Shown: positions 49,501 through 54,939, numbered from the stretch's first letter. The stretch is DNA of 64,000 nt from Bugulina stolonifera (GCA_935421135.1 OW285191.1:10405700-10469699); one strand, 5' to 3'. Numbers and translations: made by a program. Notes: generated by a model from the sequence alone, not told the origin.

Positions 49501-51386
49501 TGCAGGTTAACATACTTGACTGTAAGATCGTACACACTGCACATGCCTACATTATACACTGTAAACACTGGGTTAACGCTGCTAACAGAGTTCTATAGCC
49601 TAAATTTTTCTGTAAATTGGAACAGGGTGTATCATTCATGTAGGACACCCATGTAGATCTAGCTACCTTGCTATATTACTATCTTGTACTATACCTATTA
49701 CCAATATTACATTGTATATACATGTATAACTGTATATTACATGTATACCTATTCTCAAAATTGGAGGCAGAGGATAGAGCCTGCAGATAGAAGTGACAGG
49801 AAGCTGTGAGAGTTATCTACACTCTATAGTATATTACATTATTCAATACAACACATTATTATACAAGTAATAGTGACTATAATAAAATGTTAAGATGAGA
49901 GAAAAGAACTCTGAGCTCTATGGCTAGGTGGCAGCCCTACTAGTTTAGTCAGTTGCTAGTAGTACATGTGACCTAGGGTGAGAGAGTTTTTACTGCATAT
50001 ACCTAGATAATTATAGTATTACTAACACAACTTTGTTATATCTGGTAGGATAGTATAGTACATTGATCCAGCAACACCTACTAGTGTGTTGATAGAACAC
50101 TGCATCTCTTACATATGAATACAAATTTAGCCACTACCAGCATAAATTAAACTTTGCATAGGCTATAATAATGATGATAATAAACAATATAATGTATAAC
50201 ATCAACTAGCACATAAATAATACTCCATTGGAAAGGTTAGAACACAGTAGTTAGCAAGGGTTGTATCATGAGGTGGACTATGGATGATCCTGGCAGTAAA
50301 TATTGCACTGGTAGATATGAAGAATGCATGGATACAATTAATACAACAACATATTATATTGGCATTGATGGACAACTACCAAGATATACTAGTCTAGTGG
50401 GAGCGAACACCACCACAAGCACATCATAGGTGTACACCACCTTACTGGCAACGCTATGTATGAACTAAAAGCCATTCAATGGGTAATTTCTGTGCTCAAG
50501 CCAAAGAACTAATATATTGTATGGTAGTGTGCAGGCAACGAGCATATTTAGTTATATAATGTTATGATTACAGAGTTGAATAGTCTCCACAACATAACCA
50601 CCATCACTGATAGCTATCAGTGGTGCAATAACCTATAGTGTATGCATACATAGGCTACATGTTTTATTACATGCATTATTACTAGTAGGTCGCAGTACCT
50701 TACACCATACAGTACTAGCACATCATACCAAATAGGCTACACTTAGTAAAATGGTATACCTTCTCCTCTAAACTGTGTGCATTATTCATGTTATGGTTAG
50801 CATCTCCATCTCCACCTGCTATATCTTCGGGTGAAAACCCTTCAGACGAGGCTCTGACAATGAATATGTATTATTAACAAGGGTATTAGATATTAGCACA
50901 CAGTCATTTTAATGGTAAACAATGAAGTACAGATGGTAGTTATCTGCTCATTGCTGAGAAAGGATAACTCCAAAATACATTAGCATAGGGGTAATGCATA
51001 GCATAGGTCTACTACCTACATGTACATTGCCCATGATTGTATCAATCAACTACCTTACACTAACATTAATAAACAATGAAACCAAGTACTGCACTATTGA
51101 ACCATTGCACAACACATACTAGTGTCATGCTAACTTGGCATTATCCAAGCTAACAACAAATCAACATGACCAAACTGTGACTTTGTTTGAACCAAAGGCT
51201 CTCTACAGTACCAATCATCAAGTCTAGTTGTCAGATACGTAAAATAAAGGCACAACTAAATCTGGAGGGAGCTGGGTATAGGGCATGGATACAGCATATT
51301 ATTACTTACAGTACTTTAACTTCCTCATCTGCTTCTATAGCAGATGTTGTGGTCGGCTTGGTGTTTAAAGAATGGGAGTTTCCCAT
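1402..51386 (-). CDS. Giant AHNAK/desmoyokin-like repeat protein gene (whole gene, 45 coding exons)
   Basis: One gene model reads right to left. From the ATG at 51386 to the TAA at 1402-1404, 45 exons join with matching phases; the summed length of 17,946 nt divides by three and gives 5,981 residues. The protein is dominated by AHNAK-type repeats: alternating acidic beta-like runs (DVDVDLPKAEGDIDVKLPSG) ending in a basic patch (KKKGGFGFNMPDFHLPKFGG). In vertebrates AHNAK proteins are giant scaffolds at the plasma membrane and cytoskeleton; a similar role here is inference. The start MGNSHS fits the N-myristoylation consensus (Gly2, Ser6), and no PDZ domain is visible in the first 400 residues. 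Most internal introns are phase 1, or alternate phases 1 and 2 in the duplicated array. Small symmetric exons may be missing in the large 5' introns. Transcript evidence would settle exact ends. Confidence 0.85.
2551..2569 (-). CDS. AHNAK-like gene, coding exon 44 (19-nt micro-exon)
   Basis: This 19-nt exon encodes DSQATQ plus one base, between acceptor TTTCTCTAG and donor GTGATT. Its phase 0 in, phase 1 out is exactly what is needed to connect exon 43 (phase 0 end) to the last exon (needs one base). Without it the two flanking exons do not join in frame. Confidence 0.55.
3234..3463 (-). CDS. AHNAK-like gene, coding exon 43
   Basis: This 230-nt exon (phase 1 in, phase 0 out) encodes RRAQFSAALADVAADLKDLA and two exact tandem copies of a 25-residue unit (DFDEPTISVSASAELESAPP plus QVEA). 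The doubled 75-bp DNA is almost identical, so the duplication looks recent. Donor GTAAGT; acceptor CCTTCAG. Confidence 0.8.
4354..4515 (-). CDS. Possible extra AHNAK-like exon between exons 42 and 43
   Basis: The stretch is 162 nt and reads open in phase 1-1 between acceptor ATTTTTCAG and a weak donor G|GTTCGT, so it can be included or skipped without shifting frame. It would encode PENKIPSFQDRLASNVSDLL, an amphipathic stretch, and acidic NWTDEDDEFSDMEPI. The same frame stays open to an ATG at 4564, so a separate small gene's first exon is an alternative. Confidence 0.42.
5180..5277 (-). CDS. AHNAK-like gene, coding exon 42
   Basis: This 98-nt exon (phase 2 in, phase 1 out) encodes LPTSTPGIDVDAAAEVSIPS and then VEGTATAAADPE. 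Acceptor GTGTTGCAG; donor GTAATT. Confidence 0.78.
5528..5843 (-). CDS. AHNAK-like gene, coding exon 41
   Basis: This 316-nt exon (phase 1 in, phase 2 out) encodes FELPSFLSKSDKDEPEHDTS and an acidic Ile/Asp/Pro/Ser segment ending DLPDEPE. It occupies the place of a repeat cassette exon after the seventh Ser/Lys exon but has diverged completely from the unit sequence. Donor GTAAGT; acceptor TCTTACAG. Confidence 0.83.
6316..6500 (-). CDS. AHNAK-like gene, coding exon 40 (Ser/Lys cassette exon, copy 7)
   Basis: This is the longest Ser/Lys exon at 185 nt (phase 2 in, phase 1 out): FGVKLPTFGAGSRSRSG, about 22 serines, DDEHKEKKDKKKKKKKKKRG and LFG. Both the serine and lysine tracts are expanded compared with the other copies. 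Donor GTAAAT; acceptor TTTGACAG. Confidence 0.85.
6600..7167 (-). CDS. AHNAK-like gene, coding exon 39 (last repeat cassette exon)
   Basis: This 568-nt exon (phase 1 in, phase 2 out) encodes IKLPKFGGKDKPEVKVPKAD and four or more 37-residue units, ending SADVDLPSGG. It is the final DVDLPSVDVDPSVDV exon before the C-terminal region. Donor GTAAGG. Confidence 0.88.
7274..7386 (-). CDS. AHNAK-like gene, coding exon 38 (Ser/Lys cassette exon, copy 6)
   Basis: This is a 113-nt exon (phase 2 in, phase 1 out): FGGGLKLGSRSRSG, serine tract, DDEKKDKKKKKGGFG. Acceptor TTTTCCAG; donor GTAAGT. Confidence 0.87.
7578..8457 (-). CDS. AHNAK-like gene, coding exon 37 (longest repeat cassette exon)
   Basis: This 880-nt exon (phase 1 in, phase 2 out) encodes IKFPKFGGKDKPEVKVPKAD and then about seven 37-residue units. 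The last unit is shortened, ending DADPSVDIKAPSADIDLPSV. The extra length over 568-nt sister exons is explained by additional in-frame unit copies. Confidence 0.9.
8562..8674 (-). CDS. AHNAK-like gene, coding exon 36 (Ser/Lys cassette exon, copy 5)
   Basis: This 113-nt exon (phase 2 in, phase 1 out) encodes FGGGLKLGSRSRSG, nine or so serines, DDEKKDKRKKKGGFG. It is nearly identical to exon 38, including the adjoining intron. Confidence 0.87.
8871..9438 (-). CDS. AHNAK-like gene, coding exon 35 (repeat cassette exon)
   Basis: This exon is 568 nt (phase 1 in, phase 2 out), the same length as exons 33 and 39. It encodes IKLPKFGGKDKPEVKVPKAD and about four near-identical 37-residue units. Donor GTAAGC; acceptor ATTACAG. 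Confidence 0.88.
9551..9672 (-). CDS. AHNAK-like gene, coding exon 34 (Ser/Lys cassette exon, copy 4)
   Basis: The exon is 122 nt (phase 2 in, phase 1 out): LGGGLKLGSRSRSG, a serine tract, DDEKKDKKKKGGFG, with one lysine fewer than its neighbours. Donor GTAAGT. Confidence 0.86.
9891..10458 (-). CDS. AHNAK-like gene, coding exon 33 (repeat cassette exon)
   Basis: This 568-nt exon (phase 1 in, phase 2 out) encodes IKLPKFGGKGKTKVKVPKAD and about four 37-residue units DVDLPSVDVDPSVDVKAPSA plus DIDLPSGGISGGIGLGG. One unit has drifted (GGLGLGGNVGVPSIDVDP). Donor GTGAGT. Confidence 0.87.
10565..10689 (-). CDS. AHNAK-like gene, coding exon 32 (Ser/Lys cassette exon, copy 3)
   Basis: This exon is 125 nt (phase 2 in, phase 1 out): LGGGLKLGSRSRSG, a serine tract, DDEKKDKKKKKGGFG. 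Acceptor TTCCAG; donor GTAAGT. Confidence 0.86.
10908..11343 (-). CDS. AHNAK-like gene, coding exon 31 (repeat cassette exon)
   Basis: This 436-nt exon (phase 1 in, phase 2 out) encodes IKLPKFGGKGKTKVKVPKAD, VKGPNVDIAKPDIDLPSG and three SGGIGLGG-separated units. Its last unit is shortened (GIGLGADADPSVDIKAPSAD). The low-coordinate end and adjoining intron are identical over 192 bp to those of exon 37. Confidence 0.87.
11455..11579 (-). CDS. AHNAK-like gene, coding exon 30 (Ser/Lys cassette exon, copy 2)
   Basis: The exon is 125 nt (phase 2 in, phase 1 out): GGGLKLGSRSRSG, a serine tract, DDEKKDKKKKKGGFG. Splice sites: acceptor ATTGCAG, donor GTAAGC. Confidence 0.85.
11724..12147 (-). CDS. 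AHNAK-like gene, coding exon 29 (repeat cassette exon)
   Basis: This 424-nt exon (phase 1 in, phase 2 out) encodes FKLPKIGGKGKTKVKAPKAD, a diverged first unit, and then DVDLPSVDVDPSVDVKAPSA units separated by GGISGGIGLGG. It is the most diverged of the six repeat cassette exons. The donor is GTGCGT. Confidence 0.85.
12148..12870 (-). other. Intron 28 of the AHNAK-like gene
   Basis: This 723-bp intron separates the most diverged Ser/Lys exon (28) from exon 29. It shows no similarity to the short 100-450 bp introns of the array. An open frame on the + strand (112 codons) has no recognisable content. Confidence 0.6.
12871..12998 (-). CDS. AHNAK-like gene, coding exon 28 (Ser/Lys cassette exon, copy 1)
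   Basis: This 128-nt exon (phase 2 in, phase 1 out) is the first of seven similar exons: ISGGLKLRSRSRSG, a serine run, DDEKTDKKKKKRKSGFG. Serines next to acidic DDE suit casein kinase 2 phosphorylation (inference). It is the most diverged array copy. Confidence 0.82.
13219..13303 (-). CDS. AHNAK-like gene, coding exon 27
   Basis: This 85-nt exon (phase 1 in, phase 2 out) encodes VDGSPIKPIGVAADISGGKG and then GIDLPGG. It is the short equivalent of the DIDLPSGG exons of the array and supplies the phase-2 end the Ser/Lys exons need. Donor GTAAGT; acceptor TTAACAG. Confidence 0.76.
13641..13727 (-). CDS. AHNAK-like gene, coding exon 26
   Basis: This 87-nt phase 1-1 exon encodes DLPEADISLSPELNVDGKGK and then LPSTDWDS. 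Donor GTACGT; acceptor TTGTTAG. Confidence 0.74.
13960..14193 (-). CDS. AHNAK-like gene, coding exon 25
   Basis: This 234-nt phase 1-1 exon encodes PEGDETLPGASLSPDAGLDL, a basic GKPKGFRLPS motif and a Ser/Thr/Lys-rich end (RSGTLIKKTSGG). Donor GTATGT; acceptor CGTTAG. Confidence 0.78.
14639..14734 (-). CDS. AHNAK-like gene, coding exon 24
   Basis: This 96-nt phase 1-1 exon encodes ADLDISIEEPEIVVASAIPT and then LESAPPTIDVK. ELESAPPQVEA in exon 43 is similar. Donor GTGTGC; acceptor TTATGCAG. Confidence 0.76.
14950..19797 (-). CDS. AHNAK-like gene, coding exon 23 (mega-exon, about 15 AHNAK repeats)
   Basis: This single exon is 4,848 nt, phase 1-1, about residues 2489-4104, with no internal stop. 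It carries about fifteen repeats of roughly 103 residues (309 nt) marked by KKKGGFGFNMPDFHLPKFGG, with variants SINMPDFHLPKF, FNMPDINLPKF, FHLPDFHLPKF and FSKPDFHLPKF. The C-terminal units (low coordinates) are most alike and the N-terminal units most diverged. Acidic D/V/P stretches alternate with charge-opposed basic patches. It closes with GGFKLPKVKFPSLKGKSK. Known AHNAK repeats are about 128 residues, so this unit is shorter. Confidence 0.94.
19980..20129 (-). CDS. AHNAK-like gene, coding exon 22
   Basis: This exon is 150 nt, phase 1-1. It encodes DGSVTLPSGKLDVSGDADVK and a basic end GKGGFKFPSFNRRDKKPKI. The phase-1 end needs donor G|GTTGGT at 19979. The stronger GTAAAT four bases on would create a TGA at the junction. 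The same GTTGGT donor is inferred for exon 6. Confidence 0.72.
20448..20558 (-). CDS. AHNAK-like gene, coding exon 21
   Basis: This phase 1-1 exon of 111 nt encodes TKKKGKFPVSGAIEVGQPGA and then GTELDANLSLGRKPPA. Similar AGTELDADL wording occurs in exon 16. Donor GTACGT; acceptor CACTGTAG. Confidence 0.76.
20963..21091 (-). CDS. AHNAK-like gene, coding exon 20
   Basis: This 129-nt phase 1-1 exon encodes KGKAATSVNDSMSLDADVSL and then PTTELDLDTDIPNMQGSWKGT. Donor GTGAGT; acceptor GCTAACAG. It is a linker between the two mega-exons. Confidence 0.75.
21969..22019 (-). CDS. AHNAK-like gene, coding exon 19
   Basis: This 51-nt phase 1-1 exon encodes MPNADLDSPDGGLNCF. Donor GTATGT; acceptor TTGTACAG. 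The junction with exon 18 rebuilds GADMPNADLDSPD, matching repeat language elsewhere. Confidence 0.68.
22493..22640 (-). CDS. AHNAK-like gene, coding exon 18
   Basis: This 148-nt exon (phase 0 in, phase 1 out) encodes VDIQINGGDLNGDTSVEIPD and a basic KGKVKTKKPKVKIPTFKRGS patch. Donor GTGAGG; acceptor GTTTCTAG. Confidence 0.8.
22821..22960 (-). CDS. AHNAK-like gene, coding exon 17
   Basis: This 140-nt exon (phase 1 in, phase 0 out) encodes PKVDLDGPSINGQGDVDVKI, then PQGNVDVDVPKGK and ADLELKAPQ, a clear AHNAK-type repeat fragment. Donor GTTAGA; acceptor CTTTCTAG. Confidence 0.8.
23092..26157 (-). CDS. AHNAK-like gene, coding exon 16 (mega-exon, about 8 AHNAK repeats)
   Basis: The exon is 3,066 nt, phase 1-1, about residues 1224-2245. 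After GFGIKLPKVKFPSLKG it carries about eight repeats of roughly 103 residues. Each runs VDIDAPDVDVKAPEVDVDLP, KAEGDIDVKLPSGDIDVDLP, then a KGGKKKGGFGFNMPDFHLPK patch. Several units hold an extra in-frame KAEGDIDVDLP duplication. It closes with GFGIKMPKIKFPSLKGNGK. The 3' donor is inferred to be GC (G|GCAAGT) because that alone gives the phase-1 end that joins exon 17 as DISGPKVDLDG. Confidence 0.92.
26320..27927 (-). CDS. AHNAK-like gene, coding exon 15 (long repeat exon)
   Basis: The exon is 1,608 nt, phase 1-1, about 536 residues (roughly 688-1223). It has diverged repeats: acidic D/V/P/S runs separated by basic motifs KGKGGFGIKMPKLKLSGGKG, GFGFKMPKIKFPSLKGHGK, GFGFSLPKFGGKSKG, GFGVKLPHIKFPSLKGHGK and SFTFKMPKFNLFGGKKG. 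The repeats are less uniform than those of exons 16 and 23, suggesting an older or less homogenised part of the array. Acceptor CCCTACAG; donor GTATGT. Confidence 0.9.
28582..28653 (-). CDS. AHNAK-like gene, coding exon 14
   Basis: This 72-nt phase 1-1 exon encodes AKVGGEVEAGSSVKGPELDA and then SLG. Donor GTATGT; acceptor ATGGTAG. VKGPELDA is typical AHNAK-repeat language. Confidence 0.72.
28847..29087 (-). CDS. AHNAK-like gene, coding exon 13
   Basis: The exon is 241 nt (phase 0 in, phase 1 out). It encodes VNFPTVDADIDVSGESAAEP, an acidic linker and a closing basic KEKKGFKMPKFRFGSK motif. Donor GTGATG; acceptor TTTTTAG. Confidence 0.8.
29420..29632 (-). CDS. AHNAK-like gene, coding exon 12 (Gly/Val/Asp-rich)
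   Basis: This exon is 213 nt, phase 0-0. It encodes ISGPDFGFGGNVGGGAEVEG, then Gly-Ala-Asp-Val runs and GKGGFGFSVPK. The closing GGFGF-Val-Pro-Lys is the repeat-end motif. Donor GTATGT; acceptor CTACTAG. Confidence 0.8.
29893..30107 (-). CDS. AHNAK-like gene, coding exon 11 (Gly-rich)
   Basis: This 215-nt exon (phase 1 in, phase 0 out) encodes GGLGGG repeats (GGLGGGGGLGGGIGFGGG) followed by an acidic Ala/Val segment and FGFSMPGLS. The FGFSMP end resembles the FGFNMP motif of the mega-exons. Confidence 0.78.
30728..30850 (-). CDS. AHNAK-like gene, coding exon 10
   Basis: This phase 1-1 exon of 123 nt encodes EAGIDVKGPSMSVDAGVPSV and onward to NVAVDTS, a degenerate AHNAK-type Val/Pro/Asp repeat. 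Donor GTATTT; acceptor TTGTTGAAG. Confidence 0.72.
31316..31388 (-). CDS. AHNAK-like gene, coding exon 9
   Basis: This 73-nt exon (phase 0 in, phase 1 out) encodes RKVKVGLGGVAAAGAAAGAA and then LDAS. The first in-frame acceptor AG (TTTTCAAAG) was chosen. A second AG six bases on would start the exon at 31382 without changing frame. Confidence 0.65.
31931..32043 (-). CDS. AHNAK-like gene, coding exon 8 (poly-Ser/poly-Lys)
   Basis: The exon is 113 nt (phase 1 in, phase 0 out): RKNST, about 17 serines, then NDSKSNKKEKKSKKK. The composition matches the Ser/Lys exons of the array at 6-13 kb but lacks their SRSRSG start and DDEKKD core, and it uses other phases. It may be a separate relative of the array exons. 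Serines use mixed AGN/TCN codons, so the tract is not a simple DNA microsatellite. Confidence 0.78.
33138..33196. repeat. GTAG tetranucleotide repeat
   Basis: Imperfect GTAG/GTAGATAT units (TAGGTAGGTAGTTAAGTAGG) lie in an intron of the AHNAK-like gene. Confidence 0.75.
33242..33305 (-). CDS. AHNAK-like gene, coding exon 7
   Basis: This 64-nt exon (phase 0 in, phase 1 out) encodes a lysine-rich VKGEKVKGKSKMPFSFGRKK motif, similar to the basic patches that close each later repeat. Donor GTAAAT; acceptor TTGTAG. Confidence 0.7.
34986..35119 (-). CDS. AHNAK-like gene, coding exon 6
   Basis: This 134-nt exon (phase 1 in, phase 0 out) encodes a Ser/Pro-rich basic segment (SGRSSGSAISPVRSPTS, then APSLKRNTPSNAKPVKVK). 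The donor is the unusual GTTGGT, which is the same donor inferred for exon 22. The acceptor is TGTTGTAG. Confidence 0.65.
36763..36846 (-). CDS. AHNAK-like gene, coding exon 5
   Basis: This 84-nt phase 1-1 exon encodes KRQSDTEHKKDIFHVRLHSP and then IAESHNP. Acceptor GATTACAG and donor GTGAGC. No domain is recognised; it is accepted because both splice sites and phases fit. Confidence 0.68.
40337..40801. mobile_element. GC-rich MITE-like palindromic cluster
   Basis: A 465-bp GC-rich island lies in AT-rich intron. The ends are inverted (TTGGTTTCCACTCAGCAGG at left; its counterpart at right with four mismatches). The start motif GGTTTCCAC recurs at about 40341, 40421 and 40731, suggesting nested or chained related elements. 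It also contains GCAGTAGACCT-type triplets (around 40478-40510). No clear target duplication was found, so the family is not assigned; Harbinger-like is a guess. Confidence 0.5.
40661..40696. repeat. 36-bp near-perfect palindrome
   Basis: Two 16-base arms CCGCCGGTAAGTTGAA / TTCAACTTACCGGCGG surround a 4-base loop ATTT. It would form a strong hairpin or cruciform inside the MITE-like cluster. Confidence 0.9.
41987..42504 (-). CDS. AHNAK-like gene, coding exon 4
   Basis: The exon is 518 nt (phase 2 in, phase 1 out), about residues 71-243. It encodes a Ser/Thr/Pro/Ala-rich region with MSPDGGIKVVPLDPSLIKPK near its start and a basic GKRKGFSLPGFGKKHKS patch near its end. The patch resembles the basic motifs of the downstream repeats. 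No PDZ signature is visible. Confidence 0.8.
42505..44727 (-). other. Intron 3 of the AHNAK-like gene (2.2 kb)
   Basis: This is AT-rich intron sequence. The only structure seen is an imperfect tandem repeat of about 22 bp at 44121-44189 (unit close to ACATAGCCTATGAACCTACA). Confidence 0.5.
44121..44189. repeat. Imperfect 22-bp tandem repeat
   Basis: There are three degenerate copies of ACATAGCCTATGAACCTACA plus GC, the third with CTATTAACC. It is intronic. Confidence 0.7.
44728..44768 (-). CDS. AHNAK-like gene, coding exon 3
   Basis: This 41-nt exon (phase 0 in, phase 2 out) encodes TKDSQPVTSEANNG. Acceptor TTGTTGCAG and donor GTATGT are good, and the phases fit both neighbours, which supports such a short exon. 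Confidence 0.65.
44769..50759 (-). other. Intron 2 of the AHNAK-like gene (6.0 kb)
   Basis: This is the largest intron of the gene. It is AT-rich with an AT-rich microsatellite at 46264-46318. No coding frame, RNA gene or mobile element is convincing. 5'-proximal regulatory elements could sit here but nothing specific is visible. Confidence 0.5.
46264..46318. repeat. ACTATAT microsatellite
   Basis: An AT-rich run of ACTATAT/ATATAC units in intron 2 of the AHNAK-like gene. Confidence 0.7.
50760..50853 (-). CDS. AHNAK-like gene, coding exon 2
   Basis: The exon is 94 nt (phase 2 in, phase 0 out) and encodes an acidic low-complexity segment, SSEGFSPEDIAGGDGDANHN and onward to SLEEK. It has acceptor TTGTCAG and donor GTATAC. 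No domain is recognised. Confidence 0.72.
51310..51386 (-). CDS. AHNAK-like gene, coding exon 1 (start codon)
   Basis: This exon encodes 25 codons plus 2 nt, starting MGNSHSLNTKP. The Gly2/Ser6 pattern fits N-terminal myristoylation. The donor at 51309-51305 is GTAAG. An acceptor-like TATTTTAG lies at 51392 and upstream, five bases before the ATG, so the exon probably begins at 51391 behind a 5' UTR intron. It ends in phase 2 (CT) and joins the A of exon 2 to make Leu. Confidence 0.75.
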
Positions 51387-52390
51387 TTTACCTAAAATAT
51401 AAATTAATGGCTTGTACAAGCATCATGGTCACCTACGGACATATAAAACAAACACCGATATTGTAAAGTTGTAAACTATAGACATTGAAGTCCTCGTTAG
51501 ATCTATAAGATTTTGTAGGAGGGGCCTCTCTGTTAGGTTGTCTGTGATACAACAATGTCACAAGTTATGTGCAATAAGCAGGCTTTAGTCAGGGCTGGTA
51601 AAAAGTTAGGGCAATAGTCCAGATACATGTACCGTGTGTGACGACAGCACATAGGAATTTAGAGCACTAGAATCTCCACAACGGTAATGCAATATTACAA
51701 CATAACATAAAGGAAAGTCACAAGTCCTTGGAAAGTAGTTATAGCCATAAAAATATGTTATAATTTATCTATCCTTAAAAAGTCTGGGATATACCAAATT
51801 AACTGAAGCAAGACCCATAGAGTTGCCCCATTTTGTTAGCAAAACACTTACATAATATCTATCCTTCAAATACCGACATGCCATCATCTCAAATATGTAA
51901 CATTTTAACTGCTCCCTTATCTGAATGATTAATCATGTCAAATAACCCACATCACAGGCACATTTTTGAATAGATAGATATATACCGAGTTTTACTACAC
52001 GTTCAACATAAATTATAGAAGGAAACATTCAATTTGTATATATAAATTTGTGTCTGTCAGATAAATTGTAATCAACAATCTTACATTTTTCTGTAAACCA
52101 TAGCACCAGTATTGGGCCCGTGCCAATTCATCTCCCCACCGAATCATTTGGAAAAAATGAAGGAATTTAGTTTTAAGTTGCATGCCAAAAGGTCATGCAG
52201 AATAGCTACAATTTTCATTGTGAAACAGTGCACAAATATCTGCTACATGTATGCATAAACTGGTGCAGATTATGTGCACATTAGGGAAGAGAAGCCAACT
52301 CCAAAATAAGACAAGTAAAAATTATAATCAGTATCATTACATTTGTATACTTGACGACATATTCCCATCAGTTAACCCTCCATGGACTAT

Positions 52391-52462
52391 ACATATATAT
52401 GTACATATACATGTACATGTACATGTGCATGTACATGTTCAGGTGCATGTACATGTACATGT
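52391..52462. repeat. ACATGT hexamer microsatellite
   Basis: This is an imperfect run of the palindromic hexamer ACATGT (TACATGTACATGTACATG), extending an ATATAC lead-in. Short versions of the same motif occur across the window. Confidence 0.8.
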
Positions 52463-53773
52463 ATGGGTTCACAATGCAGATGATTACTATATCGTACACG
52501 AACTAAATTTAACGCAAAAAATTTGTTCACGAGTTACCTAGGAGCTTGTTTCAACAGTTGAAAAAATAACCTGTCCCTGGTTGATTAGGATCTTCAGTGG
52601 TCAGTTACATGTACCACTAGGTCTGTTTGTAAAATCCTTGACTGCTCATAAACAAATTTCTTGCAGTGAAATATGTATGTATGTTTATGCATATGCATAA
52701 TTATAGCCCAGCACTATCTGACACTGTACTGTATGCTGAGTTTTAGTCACTAGCAACATATAAATTTACTTTACTTACATATCACTATAAGTCATCCGTT
52801 TTGATTTCAGTAGCTGTTACTCTGTATATACATCTATGTCCACTCAAATTGTGTATACTTCTGTCTGCAGTACTCTATAGCACACAATCATTTTATATAC
52901 TCGTACTATATGAGTTACTTACAAAATCATGTACTATTCTACAGGTATATTTATGTCAATACCTATATGCCTGTTCACAAAGCATGCCTTGGCATGTGAT
53001 AAAATGTATCCATAGGACTGTTTAGCAAACTGATAGGTCCTTCAAAGGATAAAATAATAATTTTCTTGCTAGAATCATGTATATTAAAAATTGCTTGATG
53101 TTTAGCCGTCATTCAAACAAGTAAGTAAAAGTTTGCTTTGTTGTTTTATCTTACACAAAAGTATATTATGTACCATTGCAGATATATTGTAATTGGGGTT
53201 AAACAAAACAACTACATAATTATATAATGCCAAATTAATATAAATATTATTATGATACAGTAATTCTGAATGGAGATGTGTGTAAGTGTGCGGACATACC
53301 AGCCCAAACAGTCTTAATAGATAATATGTGTAAATGTAGTACATACCAGTCCTACAGGTGAACAATTTGAAACCAGCTCTGTATGAGTTTCAGGCAACAA
53401 TGTTATAAAGTTAACAACAACTGACAGTCTTAGATAACACAAATACTGACTGCAACATGTCAAATCTGTTAGATGTCTCACAGTGGAATGGAATGTGGTG
53501 GTATCTTATTACAAATATAATATGTACTGCATATTATCATATATGTATGATATGCAGTTCCCAGTAAATCAGGGTGGGCGCTGCTTTTATGACTAATAAA
53601 ATGAGTAGGAGGTTTCGCACCAAGTGATGGTAAAGTTCTAAACATAATTGATAGCATACAGAGTGTACATACATGTACATCAGTCTGTCATTATGTTATG
53701 GGTATTAGCTGTTTAGAATAATATTTATTCTAGAAAATGAAAGTTGGAGGTCATAGAGTCAATATAGTACGAG

Positions 53774-54061
53774 CAGGGCTGTAACAACTATTTTTGGCTG
53801 AGGGGGCAAAAAGTCCAGGCCAGAGCATCGCGCTGCCCAGACTGATACTAAAAGTAACCTAAAATATTTTCCTATCAAATTCAAGTAGATTTACAGAATT
53901 ACAGGCCGCTTACACTGTCTTTCAGACAATAATACTGGCCCTAAATTTGTGATCAATGTACTCAAAGTTCCATTTTGAGATTTGATACCAACAAATGTGT
54001 TTTTGGACAGTTTTTTGGGGTGGCAAATGCCCACCTTGCCCCCCTGGTTGTTACAGCCCTG
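53774..54061. mobile_element. hAT-like MITE, 288 bp
   Basis: The ends are perfect 15-bp inverted repeats CAGGGCTGTAACAAC, next to an 8-bp duplication AGTACGAG at 53766-53773 and 54062-54069. An 8-bp duplication with CAG-type ends is the hAT superfamily signature. There is no transposase frame, so the element is non-autonomous. Confidence 0.85.
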
Positions 54062-54824
54062 AGTACGAGTATTACGTTACTAAAATAGTGAATTACTGGA
54101 AATGAATCATGTGGTAGTTACATCATGAGGTGCACCATTACATAAAGTTAATATTCAACGTCTTAAATAATCCAGTGCAAAATTATACCATGCATAGGGG
54201 ATTCACAATCATGATAGTCAATTTTTAATGCTGTATTTATTAGTGATTGTGATAATAAATTTAGAGAAACAAAGAAAAATTTATTAACATAAATATAAAG
54301 GTAAAGTATATGTAATATTGTTTGAGAATGATGATGGTAATGACTACCATCAAGTGGTAGGATTGCCAATATTGTTAAAGGGAAGGTGGGCTTTGTATAA
54401 GAAAAAAGATTCCCTTGCATAGCCAACATTCCTGTGTGAAGTAGAATCAACCACAACCAAATTCTATAAGGTTGACACACAGACCAGCACTTCTCTAATA
54501 AAAGTGAATACCACCTTTTCATCATGGCACCCTGCTGCTGGCTGCAATAAGGTCAGGATTGGTTGAGAGTTTTATATGACTCCAGCAATACTATCTGCAC
54601 AGAGCAGTGAGTGAAATACTGTGAGAGATGTCTACACTGTAAGATAAGTGATGCAATAAACAATATAACGCCTGCTTCCTTCTGGAGAAGGTCAACCTCC
54701 CAGGTGCAGAGAGGAAGAGCTACCAGTTAGCTTATTCTGTTATGGCAGCTCAGCCAATCTCTTAGACTTCACTGTAAAACCCATCCATTAAGCAGGTTCT
54801 GCAAAGCCAAAGCAGAGTGCTCCC

Positions 54825-54846
54825 AGCTCCCAAAATATTGGGAGCT
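54825..54846. repeat. 22-bp inverted repeat (hairpin)
   Basis: Arms AGCTCCCAA / TTGGGAGCT surround a 4-base AATA loop, upstream of the AHNAK-like start. No family is recognised. Confidence 0.7.
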
Positions 54847-54939
54847 GTCTCATATGCTCACCACTAGTCGTACGGTGTGCAAACGATTCCCACTACCAGC
54901 ACAAACCTCATCATCCATCAACTGTTGTATAAGAAATAA

